Assembly (NCBI RefSeq): GCF_021531255.1
Contig: NZ_JAFBIO010000006.1
Span: 1 to 64,000, forward strand
Length of the DNA stretch: 64,000 nucleotides
Direction of reading: 5' to 3'
Source: Allofournierella massiliensis
GTDB taxonomy: Bacteria; Bacillota; Clostridia; Oscillospirales; Ruminococcaceae
The first letter of the stretch is position 1, and each line of letters starts with the position of its first letter. The notes beneath the pieces are model-generated. The model saw only the letters and a program-made list of their open reading frames with translations, ran no database searches and had not been told where the DNA came from. Below, one piece after another: positions 45,856 to 55,290 of the stretch. The translations under genes and the position numbers were made by a program.

Positions 45856-47388
45856 GTGGAGCAGCAGAACGCGATCGAATGCCGCAACCTGACCAAGCGC
45901 TTTGGGCAGGTGGTGGCCAATAAGGATGTCTGCCTGACCGTAAAAAAGGGAGAGATCCTATCCCTGCTGGGGGAAAACGGCAGCGGCAAGACCACCCTGA
46001 TGAACATGCTTTCGGGCATTTATTACCCGGACAGCGGCGAGATCCTGGTGGACGGCAAGCCGGTGACCATCCGGGGCCCCAAGGACGCCTTCGCCCTGGG
46101 CATCGGCATGGTGCACCAGCATTTCAAGCTGGTGAATGTGTTCACCGCCGCCGAAAATATTGCCCTGGGCCATGAGGAAAAGGGCCGCTACGACATCCGG
46201 GCTGTGGCAGCCCGGGTTCGGGAGATCTGCGACAAGTACGGGTTTGAACTGGACCCGGACAAAAAGATCTATGACATGTCGGTGAGCGAAAAGCAGACGG
46301 TGGAGATCGTCAAGGTGCTCTACCGGGGCGCCCAGATCCTGATCCTGGATGAGCCCACCGCCGTGTTGACTCCCCAGGAAACGGACAAGCTCTTTGCCGT
46401 GCTGCGGAACATGAAGGCGGACGGCAAGGCGGTGGTCATCATCACCCACAAGCTCCACGAGGTGCTGACCCTGTCCGACCGGGTGAGCGTGCTGCGCAAG
46501 GGCGAATATGTGGGCACGGTGCAGACCTCCGAGGCCACGGCCGATTCTCTCACCGAGATGATGGTGGGCCAGAAGGTGGACCTTCACCTGGAACGGCCCC
46601 TGCCCAAAGCGCCCTCCCCCCGGCTGGTGCTGAAGGATGTGAGCGCCATGAGCGCCGAGGGGGTTCGCACCCTGGATAAGGTGAACCTCACCGTCTTTTC
46701 CGGCGAGATCCTGGGCATTGCCGGCGTGGCCGGCAGCGGCCAGAAGGAGCTGCTGGAGGCCATTGCCGGCCTGCAGCCCCTCTGCGAGGGCAGCATCTGC
46801 TATGATGATGTGCGCACCGGCGCGGCCGAGGAGCTGCGGGGCAAGACCCCCCTGCAGATCCGGGATCTGGGCATTCACCTGAGTTTTGTCCCCGAGGACC
46901 GACTGGGCATGGGCCTGGTGGGCAGCATGGGCATGATCGGCAACGTGATGCTTCGCAGCTACCGCAGCGGCAAGGGCATCTTCACCGACCGCAAGGCCCC
47001 CCGCCAGCTGGCCCAGCGACTGAAGGAACAGCTGGATATCGTGACCCCCGGGGTGAACTACCCGGTGCGCCGGCTCAGCGGCGGCAATGTGCAGAAGGTG
47101 CTGGTGGGCCGGGAGATCGCGGCTGCCCCCACCGTGCTGATGGCTGCCTACCCGGTGCGGGGGCTGGATATCAATTCTTCCTACACCATCTATGACCTGC
47201 TCAATCAGCAGAAAGAAAAGGGCGTGGCCGTGATTTATGTGGGCGAAGACCTGGACGTGATGCTGGAGCTCTGCGACCGGATCGCGGTGCTCTGCGACGG
47301 CCGGCTCACCGGCCTGGTGGACGCCCGCAAGACCACCAAAGCCCAGGTGGGCATGCTGATGACCCGGCAGGAAAAGGAGGAAGCCTGA
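45856..47388 (+). CDS. BMP/nucleoside ABC transporter, double ATP-binding protein
   Basis: 510 aa with a GTG start behind GGGAG. Two fused nucleotide-binding domains, as in RbsA/YufO-type importers. NBD1 has Walker A LLGENGSGKTTLM (~36-48), a degenerate signature SVSEKQ, Walker B ILILDEPTAVLTP and ITHK. NBD2 has the degenerate GVAGSGQKELL in place of Walker A, signature RLSGGNVQKVLVGRE and a weak Walker B (VLMAAYPVRGLD). One degenerate site each is normal for this family. Overlaps the first permease start by one base. Confidence 0.95.
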   Translation: MEQQNAIECRNLTKRFGQVVANKDVCLTVKKGEILSLLGENGSGKTTLMNMLSGIYYPDSGEILVDGKPVTIRGPKDAFALGIGMVHQHFKLVNVFTAAENIALGHEEKGRYDIRAVAARVREICDKYGFELDPDKKIYDMSVSEKQTVEIVKVLYRGAQILILDEPTAVLTPQETDKLFAVLRNMKADGKAVVIITHKLHEVLTLSDRVSVLRKGEYVGTVQTSEATADSLTEMMVGQKVDLHLERPLPKAPSPRLVLKDVSAMSAEGVRTLDKVNLTVFSGEILGIAGVAGSGQKELLEAIAGLQPLCEGSICYDDVRTGAAEELRGKTPLQIRDLGIHLSFVPEDRLGMGLVGSMGMIGNVMLRSYRSGKGIFTDRKAPRQLAQRLKEQLDIVTPGVNYPVRRLSGGNVQKVLVGREIAAAPTVLMAAYPVRGLDINSSYTIYDLLNQQKEKGVAVIYVGEDLDVMLELCDRIAVLCDGRLTGLVDARKTTKAQVGMLMTRQEKEEA

Positions 47389-48503
47389 TGGAAAAGAAAA
47401 CACCCCTTTTTCATATCGTCAAGCGGGATACCATGCCCCTGTGGAAGGCATGGGCCGTCCGGCTGGCCTCCATTCTGCTGGCTCTGGTGGTTTGTGCCGT
47501 CTTTATTAACAGCGTCACCGGGCTCAACCCCCTGTCGGTATATGCCAGCATGTTTGACGGGGCTTTCGGCACCGGCCGCCGTATCTGGAATACGGTGAAC
47601 GATGCCATGATCCTGCTCTGCATCGCCCTGGCCATCACCCCCGCCTTCAAGATGCGCTTTTGGAACATCGGCGCCGAGGGCCAGATCCTGGTGGGCGGCG
47701 CGGCCACCGCGGCGGTTATGCGGTACTGCGGCGACAGCCTGCCCACCCCCGCCCTCTTTGCCCTGATGGTGGTGGTGAGCCTTCTGTGCGGCCTGGTGTG
47801 GGGCCTGGTGCCCGCCTGGTTCAAGGCCCGGTGGAACACCAACGAGACCCTGTTCACCCTGATGATGAACTACATCGCCATCCAGCTGGTCTCCTTCCTG
47901 AGCATCAAGTGGGAGGCCGTCAAAGGCAGCGGTACCATCGGCGTTATCAACCAGAGCACCAAGGCAGGCTGGATCGACACCGGCTTCCTTTCCGGCATCT
48001 TTGGCCGGTTCAACTACAGCATCAACACCACCCTGATCCTGATCATCACCCTGCTGATCTTTGTGTACCTGAACTACACCAAGCATGGCTATGAGATCGC
48101 GGTGGTGGGCGAGAGCGAGAACACCGCCCGCTATGCCGGCATCAGCGTGCGCCGGGTCATCCTGCGCACCATGGCCCTTTCCGGCGCTCTCTGCGGTCTG
48201 GTGGGCTTTCTGCTGGTCTCCGGCTCCAACCACACCATCAGCGTGAACACCGCCGGCGGCGACGGCTTTACCGCCATCGTGGTTTCCTGGCTGGCCAAGT
48301 TCAACCCCTTTGCCATGATCGCCATCTCCTTCCTGCTCACCTTCCTCACCCGGGGCGCGGGCCAGATTGCCAGCGATTTCGGCCTGAACGAATCGGCCAG
48401 CGATATCCTCACCGGCATCATCCTGTTCTTCATCCTGGGCAGTGAGTTCTTCATCAATTACCGGGTGCTGCGCAGCAGCCGCAAAGAAAAGGAGGCGGAA
48501 TGA
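47388..48503 (+). CDS. BMP/nucleoside ABC transporter permease (YufP-like)
   Basis: 371 aa, eight or more hydrophobic segments. Family blocks: MRFWNIGAEGQILVGGAATAA (~88-108), NTNETLFTLMMNYIAIQLV and GYEIAVVGESENTARYAGISVRR (the cytoplasmic coupling region). It forms the membrane channel with the following gene, pairing as YufP/YufQ do. The last four bases overlap the second permease gene. Confidence 0.94.
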   Translation: MEKKTPLFHIVKRDTMPLWKAWAVRLASILLALVVCAVFINSVTGLNPLSVYASMFDGAFGTGRRIWNTVNDAMILLCIALAITPAFKMRFWNIGAEGQILVGGAATAAVMRYCGDSLPTPALFALMVVVSLLCGLVWGLVPAWFKARWNTNETLFTLMMNYIAIQLVSFLSIKWEAVKGSGTIGVINQSTKAGWIDTGFLSGIFGRFNYSINTTLILIITLLIFVYLNYTKHGYEIAVVGESENTARYAGISVRRVILRTMALSGALCGLVGFLLVSGSNHTISVNTAGGDGFTAIVVSWLAKFNPFAMIAISFLLTFLTRGAGQIASDFGLNESASDILTGIILFFILGSEFFINYRVLRSSRKEKEAE

Positions 48504-49507
48504 TGGACCTGATCCTGACCATCCTGTCCAAGGTTTTCACGGTCACCTTCTTCCAGAAGGCGGTCACCCAGGGCGTGCCCCTGCTTTTCGGCGCGACCGG
48601 TGAGATCCTCACCGAAAAGGCCGGCAACCTGAACCTGGGCATCCCCGGCATCATGTATATGGGCGCGGTGGGCGGCCTTACCGGGGCCTTCTTCTATGAG
48701 CAGAGCACCCCCGAGCCCTCGGGCGCGGTGGGCGTCCTGATCACTTTCCTATGCGCCATCCTCTTTTCGGCGTTCGGGGCCTTTATCTACGCCCTGCTCA
48801 CCATCACCCTGCGGGCCAACCAGAACGTCACCGGCCTGGCTCTTACCACCTTCGGCATCGGCGTGGGCAACTTCATCGGCGGCTCCCTTTCCAAGATTGC
48901 CGGCACCGCCGGTCAGATCACCGTCTACACCACCGGCCAGGCCTTCCGCACCACCATCCCCGGTCTTTCCCAGATCCCGGTGGTGGGGCCGCTCCTGTTC
49001 TCCTACGGCTTCCTGACCTATCTCTCCCTGGCCTTGGCCCTCTTCTTCGCCTACCTGCTGGCCCGCACCCGCTGCGGCCTCAACCTGCGGGCGGTGGGCG
49101 AAAACCCGGCAACTGCCGACGCGGCCGGCATCAATGTAATCCGCTATAAGTACGGCTTCACCATCCTGGGCGGCGCTGTGGCCGGCTTGGGCGGGCTGTA
49201 CTTTGTGATGGAATACCTGGGCGGCACCTGGCAGAACAACGGCTTCGGCGACCGGGGCTGGCTGGCCATTGCCCTGGTCATCTTCGCCCTCTGGCGGCCT
49301 CTGCGGGCCATCTGGGGCAGCCTCCTCTTCGGCGGACTGTATATCCTGTTCGCCTATATCCCTCTGGGCGACGCGGCCCAGGAGATCCTGAAAATGCTGC
49401 CCTACCTGGTCACCATCCTGGTGCTGGTGGTTTCCAGCCTGCGGCGCCGGGCCGAGGAACAGCCCCCCGCCAGCCTGGGGCTTTCCTACTTCCGGGAAGA
49501 CCGGTAA
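48500..49507 (+). CDS. BMP/nucleoside ABC transporter permease (YufQ-like)
   Basis: 335 aa, about nine hydrophobic segments. TPLLFGATGEILTEKAGNLNLG-like start (GVPLLFGATGEILTEKAGNL), NLGIPGIMYMGAVGG, LRANQNVTGLALTTFGIG and NLRAVGENPATADAAGINVIRYKYG coupling region. It completes the importer and closes the operon at a strong terminator. Confidence 0.94.
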   Translation: MMDLILTILSKVFTVTFFQKAVTQGVPLLFGATGEILTEKAGNLNLGIPGIMYMGAVGGLTGAFFYEQSTPEPSGAVGVLITFLCAILFSAFGAFIYALLTITLRANQNVTGLALTTFGIGVGNFIGGSLSKIAGTAGQITVYTTGQAFRTTIPGLSQIPVVGPLLFSYGFLTYLSLALALFFAYLLARTRCGLNLRAVGENPATADAAGINVIRYKYGFTILGGAVAGLGGLYFVMEYLGGTWQNNGFGDRGWLAIALVIFALWRPLRAIWGSLLFGGLYILFAYIPLGDAAQEILKMLPYLVTILVLVVSSLRRRAEEQPPASLGLSYFREDR

Positions 49508-49529
49508 AATCGAAAATCTCTCCGTCTTT

Positions 49530-49562
49530 GCGGGCGGCCCCTTGGGGGCCGCCCGCTTTTTT
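49530..49562 (+). terminator. Intrinsic terminator
   Basis: Perfect 12-base arms GCGGGCGGCCCC and complement with a 3-base loop, followed by TTTTTT. Confidence 0.92.
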
Positions 49563-49671
49563 ACACCCAAAGGTGAAATTTTTATTACAGCTTTTCCCTT
49601 CTTTTCCCACAAAGCTCACACAAAATCAACACAGCCTGTTCGTAAAATAAAATCACAAGCACATGGATTTT

Positions 49672-49687
49672 GAACGGAATATCGTTC
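49672..49687. repeat. Inverted repeat upstream of the efflux locus
   Basis: GAACG-GAATAT-CGTTC, 31 bases before the adaptor start in an AT-rich stretch. Candidate operator, with no regulator gene adjacent. Confidence 0.4.
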
Positions 49688-49717
49688 GATTGAGATGAGA
49701 AATGGATTGAAAAAGGC

Positions 49718-51603
49718 ATGAATGAGCAAAAAAGCGCAAGAAAAAGACCCTTTGCCGGGCAGAAAGACCGGCTGGGCAGGGCATCGGCCCGGCTGGGGGG
49801 CTGGGTCAAAAAGCACCGGCGGATCTGCGTGTTGATCCTGGCGGTGCTGGTTGCAGCCGGCATCTTTGGCTGGGGCCGGCTCCGGGCGGCCAGGCAGACC
49901 GGGGGGATCAGCTACAGCTTTATCCGCACCACCATCCTGCAGAAGGGCAGCCTGGAAAATTCGGTGAGCGCCACCGGCACGGTGGCCAGCAACAATGTTT
50001 CAATGTGACCACCAGCCTGAAATACCCGGTGAAGGAAGGATTCGTGCAGGTGGGGGATACGGTGCAGGCCGGGGATGTAATCTGTACCCTGGATACCGAA
50101 AGCCTGGAAAAGCAGATCCAGCGCAAGCAGGAGAGCGTGGCGGACGCCCAGCAAACTGCCCAGGAAAATTACGATAAAGCTGTGAAAAGCTACAATGAGG
50201 CAGTGGCGGACAAGGACGAGGCCTGGCAGGATTGGGAGGACGCCAAGGCCGAATACAACAGCGCCCATGATGCCTATTATGACGCCCAGGCCAGCGTGGG
50301 TTCCATCCAGCAGCAATATCTGGATGCCCAGTCGGCCCTGGAATCGGCCCTGGAGCTGTACAACAGCTATCTCAAGACCCTGGGCAGCTATAACGAGGCG
50401 GAAAACGGTTCGGAGGACTTGGGGGACGGCAGCTATACCGACGTGATCCGCCGGTATTACGAGGCCAGCCTGAAATACAGCGGAAAGGCGCCCACCGTCT
50501 CCGGGTTTGACGACAGTGGGGTGGACCGTACCTATAACGAGACCAACAACCTGAGCAGCCAGTGGCAGGATGCCCAGAACACCATGGATCTGACCACTCT
50601 CAAACAGGCCTTCAGCACGGCTCAGGATCAGGTGGATCTCTGCGAGACGGCCTATGAGACCGCCTGTGATAAGGTGGACACCGCCCAGGAATCCATGGAT
50701 ACCGCCAAGAAGAATCTGGAAAAAGCCGGGGAGGATGATGAGCTCTCCGACCTGCAGGATGAGTTGGAGGAGTGCACCCTGGTGGCCGAAACCTCCGGCA
50801 CCGTAACCGCCCTGAACGCCACGGTGGGGTCGGTCTGTGACGGGACGGTGGCCACCATCCAGGACACCGAGGATCTGGTGGTGGATATCACCATCTCGGA
50901 GGATGATGTGAAGAACGTGGAGCTGGGGATGGACTGCAAGATCACCACCGACGCCACCGAGGACGTCATCCAGGGCACCCTCACCCAGGTGAACCCCACT
51001 GCCGGGGAAAACGGGACCTTTGAGGCCCAGGTCCAGGTGGAAAACGGCTCCAACAGGCTGCTGGTGGGGATGAACGCCAGCGTGGAGATCATCCAGAGCG
51101 TGACAGAGAACATATACGTAGTACCGCTGGACGCGGTGGACGAGGATGAAAACGGCAGCTTTGTGTTCCAGACCTACAATCTCATTGGCCGGCAGAGCGC
51201 CCTGAAAAATGTGGAGCTGCCCATGCTGTACGCAGGGGTGCAGCCCCGGCAGCGCACCCGGCGGGCCCATGAGCTGCTGGCCATGGTGGAGATGGATGAC
51301 CGGTGCCACCACCAGCCCAACGAGCTTTCCGGCGGCCAGAAACAGCGGGTGGCCATTGCCCGGGCCATGGCCAACGACCCGGATGCATTGCTGGCCGATG
51401 AGCCCACCGGCGCCCTGGACAGTCAGACCAGCCGGACGGTGATGGATATTTTCCACCGGCTTCACCGGCAGTGCGGCAAGACCATCGTGCTCATCACCCA
51501 CAACCAGGAGCTGGCCGAGGAATGCCAGCGGATCCTGACCCTGCGGGACGGGCTGATTGTGGGAGAACGGGCCGGGAAAGAGAGGGCTGCCCATGCTGGA
51601 TAA
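49718..51603 (+). pseudogene. MacA-like adaptor, frameshifted, fused in frame to a headless MacB-type ATPase
   Basis: It starts at ATG 49718: basic N-terminus, one TM (RICVLILAVLVAAGIFGWG), then LQKGSLENSVSATGTVASNNV and a stop at 50008. One added T in the GTTT at ~49997 restores FNVTTSLKYPVKEGFVQVGD, the biotinyl-lipoyl-like start of an HlyD/MacA adaptor. A long alpha-hairpin (~residues 130-330) and the second half-lipoyl motif VAETSGTVTALNATVG follow. At ~51170 adaptor sequence (DEDENGSF) joins directly to mid-ATPase sequence (VFQTYNLIGRQSALKNVELP), with the Q loop, LSGGQKQRVAIARA, LLADEPTGALDS and ITHN, but no Walker A. So the adaptor C-terminus and the ATPase N-terminal ~90 residues are gone. 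Not functional as a pump part as read. Confidence 0.8.
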
Positions 51604-52774
51604 TATCGGCCTGGCCTTTGCCAGCCTGCGGGCCAATAAGATGCGGGCGCTGCTCACCATGCTGGGCATCATCATCGGTATCGGCGCCGTGATTGCCATC
51701 GAAACGGTGGGCAATTCCCTCACCGGCTCCATCAGCAGCATGAGCGAGTTCGGGGCCACCAACATTACCGTCAGCCTTACCCAGAAGGAAAGCGACGATT
51801 CCTCCTCCGGGCAGGGGGAGGTACGGGTGCGGATGTTCATGCCGGCCCAGCCGGAAGAGAGCGACCTGATCAGCGAGGAAATGATCGGGGAATACCGGCA
51901 GGCCTTCCCGGATAAGATCGACTATATCCTCCTGACCAATACGGTAGGGCAGGCCACCGCGCCCAGTGCCGCCGATTCCTCCGAGACGCTCACCGTGTCG
52001 GTGCTGGGGGCCAACGACGAGTACCAGGAGGGCAGCAGCATCCAGATGCTGTACGGCCGCTGGCTGGACAATGAAAAGGATGGGGACAGGAAGGTCTGCG
52101 TGGCCTCCGACCGGTTTGTAGAGGAAGCTCTGGGGATGCCTGCCCAGGAGGCGGCGGGCCAGAGCGTCACCCTCACCATCGGGGGCCGGCCTTACCAGTT
52201 CTATATAGAAGGGGTGTATGAATACGAGGAAGAGACGGCCACCACCGGCTCGTCGGATACGCCAGTGACGGAATTGTATCTGCCCATGGAAACCGCCCGG
52301 GGCCTGACCGGTTCCGGCCAGGGGTACCAGAGCTTTACGGTGGTGGCTTCCTCCGGCACCGATACCAGCGCCTTTCTGGATATCACCGGCGAGTATTTCG
52401 CCAGCTTTTACACCCGGAACGACGCCTGGACGGTGGAGGCCACCAGCATGGAGAGCCTGATCGAGACCCTCACCGACATGCTCTCCACCGTCAGCCTGGC
52501 CATCAGCGCCATTGCGGCCATCAGTCTGTTGGTGGGCGGCATCGGCGTGATGAACATCATGCTGGTCTCGGTATCCGAGCGCACCCGGGAGATCGGCACC
52601 CGCAAGGCCCTGGGGGCCCCGGGCGCGGGGGCCTTGGGCTACGCAGCCTGGCCCAGCCTGGGGGTGGTTTTGCTGGCGGTGGGCTTTTCCATGCTCATCG
52701 GGGTATTTTTTGGCTACTACCCGGCGGGCAAGGCTGCCAAGCTGGACCCCATCGAAGCGCTGCGATATGAATAA
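51593..52774 (+). CDS. MacB/FtsX-like ABC permease with a missing internal block
   Basis: 393 aa from ATG 51593, overlapping the preceding gene by 11 bases. N-terminal TM1 (MRALLTMLGIIIGIGAVIAI), a ~280-residue extracytoplasmic MacB-core domain, TM2 (VSLAISAIAAISLLVGGIGVMNIML) and VSERTREIGTRKALGA. The normal protein then has about 30 residues including a TM; here RKALGA runs straight into PGAGALGYAAWPSLG and the last TM (VVLLAVGFSMLIGVFFGYYPA). Three TMs instead of four would put the C-terminus on the wrong side. A GGGGGCC copy lies at each side of the junction (~52611-52655). Substrate would have been an antimicrobial or lipophilic compound. Confidence 0.78.
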   Translation: MLDNIGLAFASLRANKMRALLTMLGIIIGIGAVIAIETVGNSLTGSISSMSEFGATNITVSLTQKESDDSSSGQGEVRVRMFMPAQPEESDLISEEMIGEYRQAFPDKIDYILLTNTVGQATAPSAADSSETLTVSVLGANDEYQEGSSIQMLYGRWLDNEKDGDRKVCVASDRFVEEALGMPAQEAAGQSVTLTIGGRPYQFYIEGVYEYEEETATTGSSDTPVTELYLPMETARGLTGSGQGYQSFTVVASSGTDTSAFLDITGEYFASFYTRNDAWTVEATSMESLIETLTDMLSTVSLAISAIAAISLLVGGIGVMNIMLVSVSERTREIGTRKALGAPGAGALGYAAWPSLGVVLLAVGFSMLIGVFFGYYPAGKAAKLDPIEALRYE

Positions 52775-52798
52775 GTACCCGGCTGCCTTGCAGGCGGC

Positions 52799-52832
52799 GG
52801 GCGGCCCAGCTTTTGCCGGGCCGCCCTTTTTT
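52799..52832 (+). terminator. Intrinsic terminator
   Basis: 9-base arms GGGCGGCCC (52799-52807) and complement (52818-52826), then TTTTTT. Confidence 0.85.
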
Positions 52833-52912
52833 GCCCCTTGCGCCGGGCCGGCGGCAAGCGTATACTGGGAAACGTTTCGAAAGAACGGAAAATCAGGGAA
52901 AGCGTGGATGGA

Positions 52913-54286
52913 ATGGAACAAACAAAAAAGACCCGCCTGTTCAGCGGCCGGGATCTGTGGGTGTTGATCCTGCCCTTATTGGTGGAACAGGCCCTTTCGG
53001 TGATGGTGGGCATGGCGGATACCATGATGGTGAGCCAGGCAGGGGAGGCGGCGGTATCCGGCGTCTCTCTGGTGGATATGATCAATGTGGTCATCATCAA
53101 TCTGTTTGCTGCCCTGGGCACCGGCGGCGCGGTGGTCACCAGCCAGTACCTGGGCGCAAGAGACGATCAGGATGCCCGCCGCTCGGCAGATCAGCTGGCC
53201 CTGCTGGCCGGCATTGCCGGGCTGAGCGTGGGGCTGCTGGTGTTGATTGGCGCGGGGCCGCTGCTGGGGCTTTTGTACAGTGGGGTGGAGCCGGATGTGA
53301 TGGAGGCCGGCCTTACATATCTGCGGATCATGGCCTGCGCCTTCCCTTTTATTGCCCTGTACAATGCGGGGGCGGCGGTATTCCGCAGTATGGGCAACAG
53401 CAAGGTGAGCATGAAGATCAGCCTTTTGATGAACCTGTGCAATATTGTGGGCAACGCCATCTGCATCTTTGGCTTTCATATGGGGGTTGCCGGGGTGGCC
53501 CTGCCCAGCCTGTTCAGTTGGGCCCTGGCAGCCGGGCTGATTTTAAAGCTGGCCGCAAACCCGCAAAACCAGGTGCCCATCCGGCTGGCCGGCGGCTTTC
53601 GGCTGGAAAAACGGATGGTGCGCAGGATCCTGTCCATCGGCATCCCCAGCGCGCTGGAAAACTGCCTGTTCAATCTGGGGCGGATCCTGCTGGTAAGCCT
53701 GATCGCCCTCTTCGGCACAGCCCAGATCGCCGCCAACGCGGTGGCCAATAACCTGGACAATATCGGCTGTATCCCCGGCAATGCCTTCAACCTGGCCATG
53801 ATCACGGTGGTGGGCCGGTGCGTGGGCGCGCTGGATTTTGAGCAGGCCCGCTATTATGTGCGGCGGCTGCTGGCAGCCGATGTGCTGGTGAGTTTCCTGG
53901 TCTGCGGGGCTACCCTTCTGCTTCTGCCCTGGCTGACCGGGCTTTACAATATTTCCCAGGAAGCCAAAAGGCTGGCCTGCATTCTGGTACTCATCCACAA
54001 CGGGCTGGCCCCTTTCCTGTGGCCTTTTTCCTTCACCCTGCCCAACGCCCTGCGGGCGGCGGGGGATGCCCGCTTTACCATGTTTGTCTCCCTGGGCAGC
54101 ATGGCCGGCTGGCGGATCCTGTTCAGCTATATCCTGGGCCTGGGGATGGGCCTGGGAATTGTGGGGGTGTGGATCGCCATGATCCTGGATTGGCTCTTCC
54201 GCATCCTATGCTTTAGTGTACGATATCTGTCGGGGGGCTGGCAGCGCCGGTACCTGCGCCAGGCAGGGGAGAGGGTCCCATTGTAA
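52913..54286 (+). CDS. MATE-family efflux transporter
   Basis: 457 aa from ATG 52913 (MEQTKKTRLFSGRDLWVLILPL); a GTG three codons upstream is possible. Twelve hydrophobic segments in two MatE halves. MATE features: ILPLLVEQALSVMVGMADTMMVSQAG (~17-42), GTGGAVVTSQYLGARD, and in the second half SIGIPSALENCLFNLGRILL and ANAVANNLDNIGCIPGNAFN. It exports cationic drugs or metabolites in exchange for Na+ or H+. Substrate unknown. It has no adjacent regulator, unlike the second MATE at 61.5 kb. Confidence 0.92.
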   Translation: MEQTKKTRLFSGRDLWVLILPLLVEQALSVMVGMADTMMVSQAGEAAVSGVSLVDMINVVIINLFAALGTGGAVVTSQYLGARDDQDARRSADQLALLAGIAGLSVGLLVLIGAGPLLGLLYSGVEPDVMEAGLTYLRIMACAFPFIALYNAGAAVFRSMGNSKVSMKISLLMNLCNIVGNAICIFGFHMGVAGVALPSLFSWALAAGLILKLAANPQNQVPIRLAGGFRLEKRMVRRILSIGIPSALENCLFNLGRILLVSLIALFGTAQIAANAVANNLDNIGCIPGNAFNLAMITVVGRCVGALDFEQARYYVRRLLAADVLVSFLVCGATLLLLPWLTGLYNISQEAKRLACILVLIHNGLAPFLWPFSFTLPNALRAAGDARFTMFVSLGSMAGWRILFSYILGLGMGLGIVGVWIAMILDWLFRILCFSVRYLSGGWQRRYLRQAGERVPL

Positions 54287-54302
54287 AATTCCTCTGGCCC
54301 CC

Positions 54303-54331
54303 TTGGCGGCGGCCAGCCGGTGTGATACAAT
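54303..54331 (+). promoter_or_regulatory. Promoter of the exonuclease III gene
   Basis: TTGGCG (54303-54308), 17-base spacer, TACAAT (54326-54331), extended -10 (TGA). Confidence 0.65.
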
Positions 54332-54385
54332 CAAATTTACAATGCCCGGCGGCAGAAAAAGCCGGGCGGAAGGGAACAATGTATC

Positions 54386-55138
54386 ATGAAACTGGTAACC
54401 TGGAATGTGAACGGCCTGCGGGCCTGCCTGCAGAAGGGGTTTGCCGAAACCTTTGCCGCCCTGGATGCGGATCTGTTTTCGGTGCAGGAAACCAAGATGC
54501 AGCCCGGCCAGGCGGATTTTGCCCCCGAGGGGTATGAGGAATATTTGTACAGCGCCGAGAAGAAGGGGTACTCGGGCACCGGATGCTGGTGCCGTCAAAA
54601 GCCCCTGAACGTGCAGTACGGCCTGGGGCTGGAGGAGCACGACCATGAGGGCCGGGTCATCACCCTGGAATACCCGGACTTTTACCTGGTGAACGCCTAT
54701 GTGCCCAACAGTCAGGAGGGCTTAAAGCGGCTGGAATACCGGATGGGCTGGGAGGATGCCCTGCGCGGGTACCTGCAGGGGCTGGACCAGAAAAAGCCGG
54801 TGATCTACTGCGGCGATCTGAATGTGGCCCATGAGGAGATCGACCTGAAAAACCCCAAGAGCAACCGGGGCAACGCGGGCTTTTCGGACCAGGAACGGGA
54901 GAAGCTGACCCAGCTGCTGGCCAGCGGTTTTACCGATGTGTTCCGGGCCCTCTACCCGGAAGCGGCGGAATACAGCTGGTGGAGCTATCGGTTCAACGCC
55001 CGCAAGAATAACGCGGGATGGCGGATCGACTATTTCCTGGTCTCCCACCGGCTGATGGAAAAGGTGCGGGATTGCCGCATCCGGGGCGATATCTTCGGCA
55101 GCGACCACTGCCCGGTGGAGCTGGAAATCGACCTGTAA
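54386..55138 (+). CDS. xth: Exodeoxyribonuclease III
   Basis: 250 aa. AP endonuclease/3'-5' exonuclease of base-excision repair. EEP-fold motifs: KLVTWNVNGLRACLQKGF (Asn metal site), LFSVQETKMQ (catalytic Glu, ~31-40), GRVITLEYPDFYLVNAYVPNSQ, CGDLNVAHEEIDLKNPKSN, ASGFTDVFRALYP, WRIDYFLVS and GSDHCPVELEI (catalytic His). Length is standard. AAGGGAAC lies upstream. Confidence 0.97.
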   Translation: MKLVTWNVNGLRACLQKGFAETFAALDADLFSVQETKMQPGQADFAPEGYEEYLYSAEKKGYSGTGCWCRQKPLNVQYGLGLEEHDHEGRVITLEYPDFYLVNAYVPNSQEGLKRLEYRMGWEDALRGYLQGLDQKKPVIYCGDLNVAHEEIDLKNPKSNRGNAGFSDQEREKLTQLLASGFTDVFRALYPEAAEYSWWSYRFNARKNNAGWRIDYFLVSHRLMEKVRDCRIRGDIFGSDHCPVELEIDL

Positions 55139-55201
55139 GGCAGGCAAGGGCGGCAAACCCAGAGAAAGTGCCGGGAAAGCCGCTTTTAAGCCTTAAAACC
55201 C

Positions 55202-55230
55202 TTGCGGAAAAGGGGAAAATCGGGTACAGT
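55202..55230 (+). promoter_or_regulatory. Promoter of the DUF368 gene
   Basis: TTGCGG (55202-55207), 17-base spacer, TACAGT (55225-55230), about 60 bases before the ATG. Confidence 0.55.
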
Positions 55231-55290
55231 AAAACCGTGTGAGCCTTTGAGCCCCGCAAACTTTGCGCAAAATAAGGAAAGGATCTTTTC

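Noticed and set aside
45856-47388. Degenerate Walker motifs in the second ATPase domain as a defect
   Set aside because: One degenerate site is normal in BMP/RbsA-type double ATPases.
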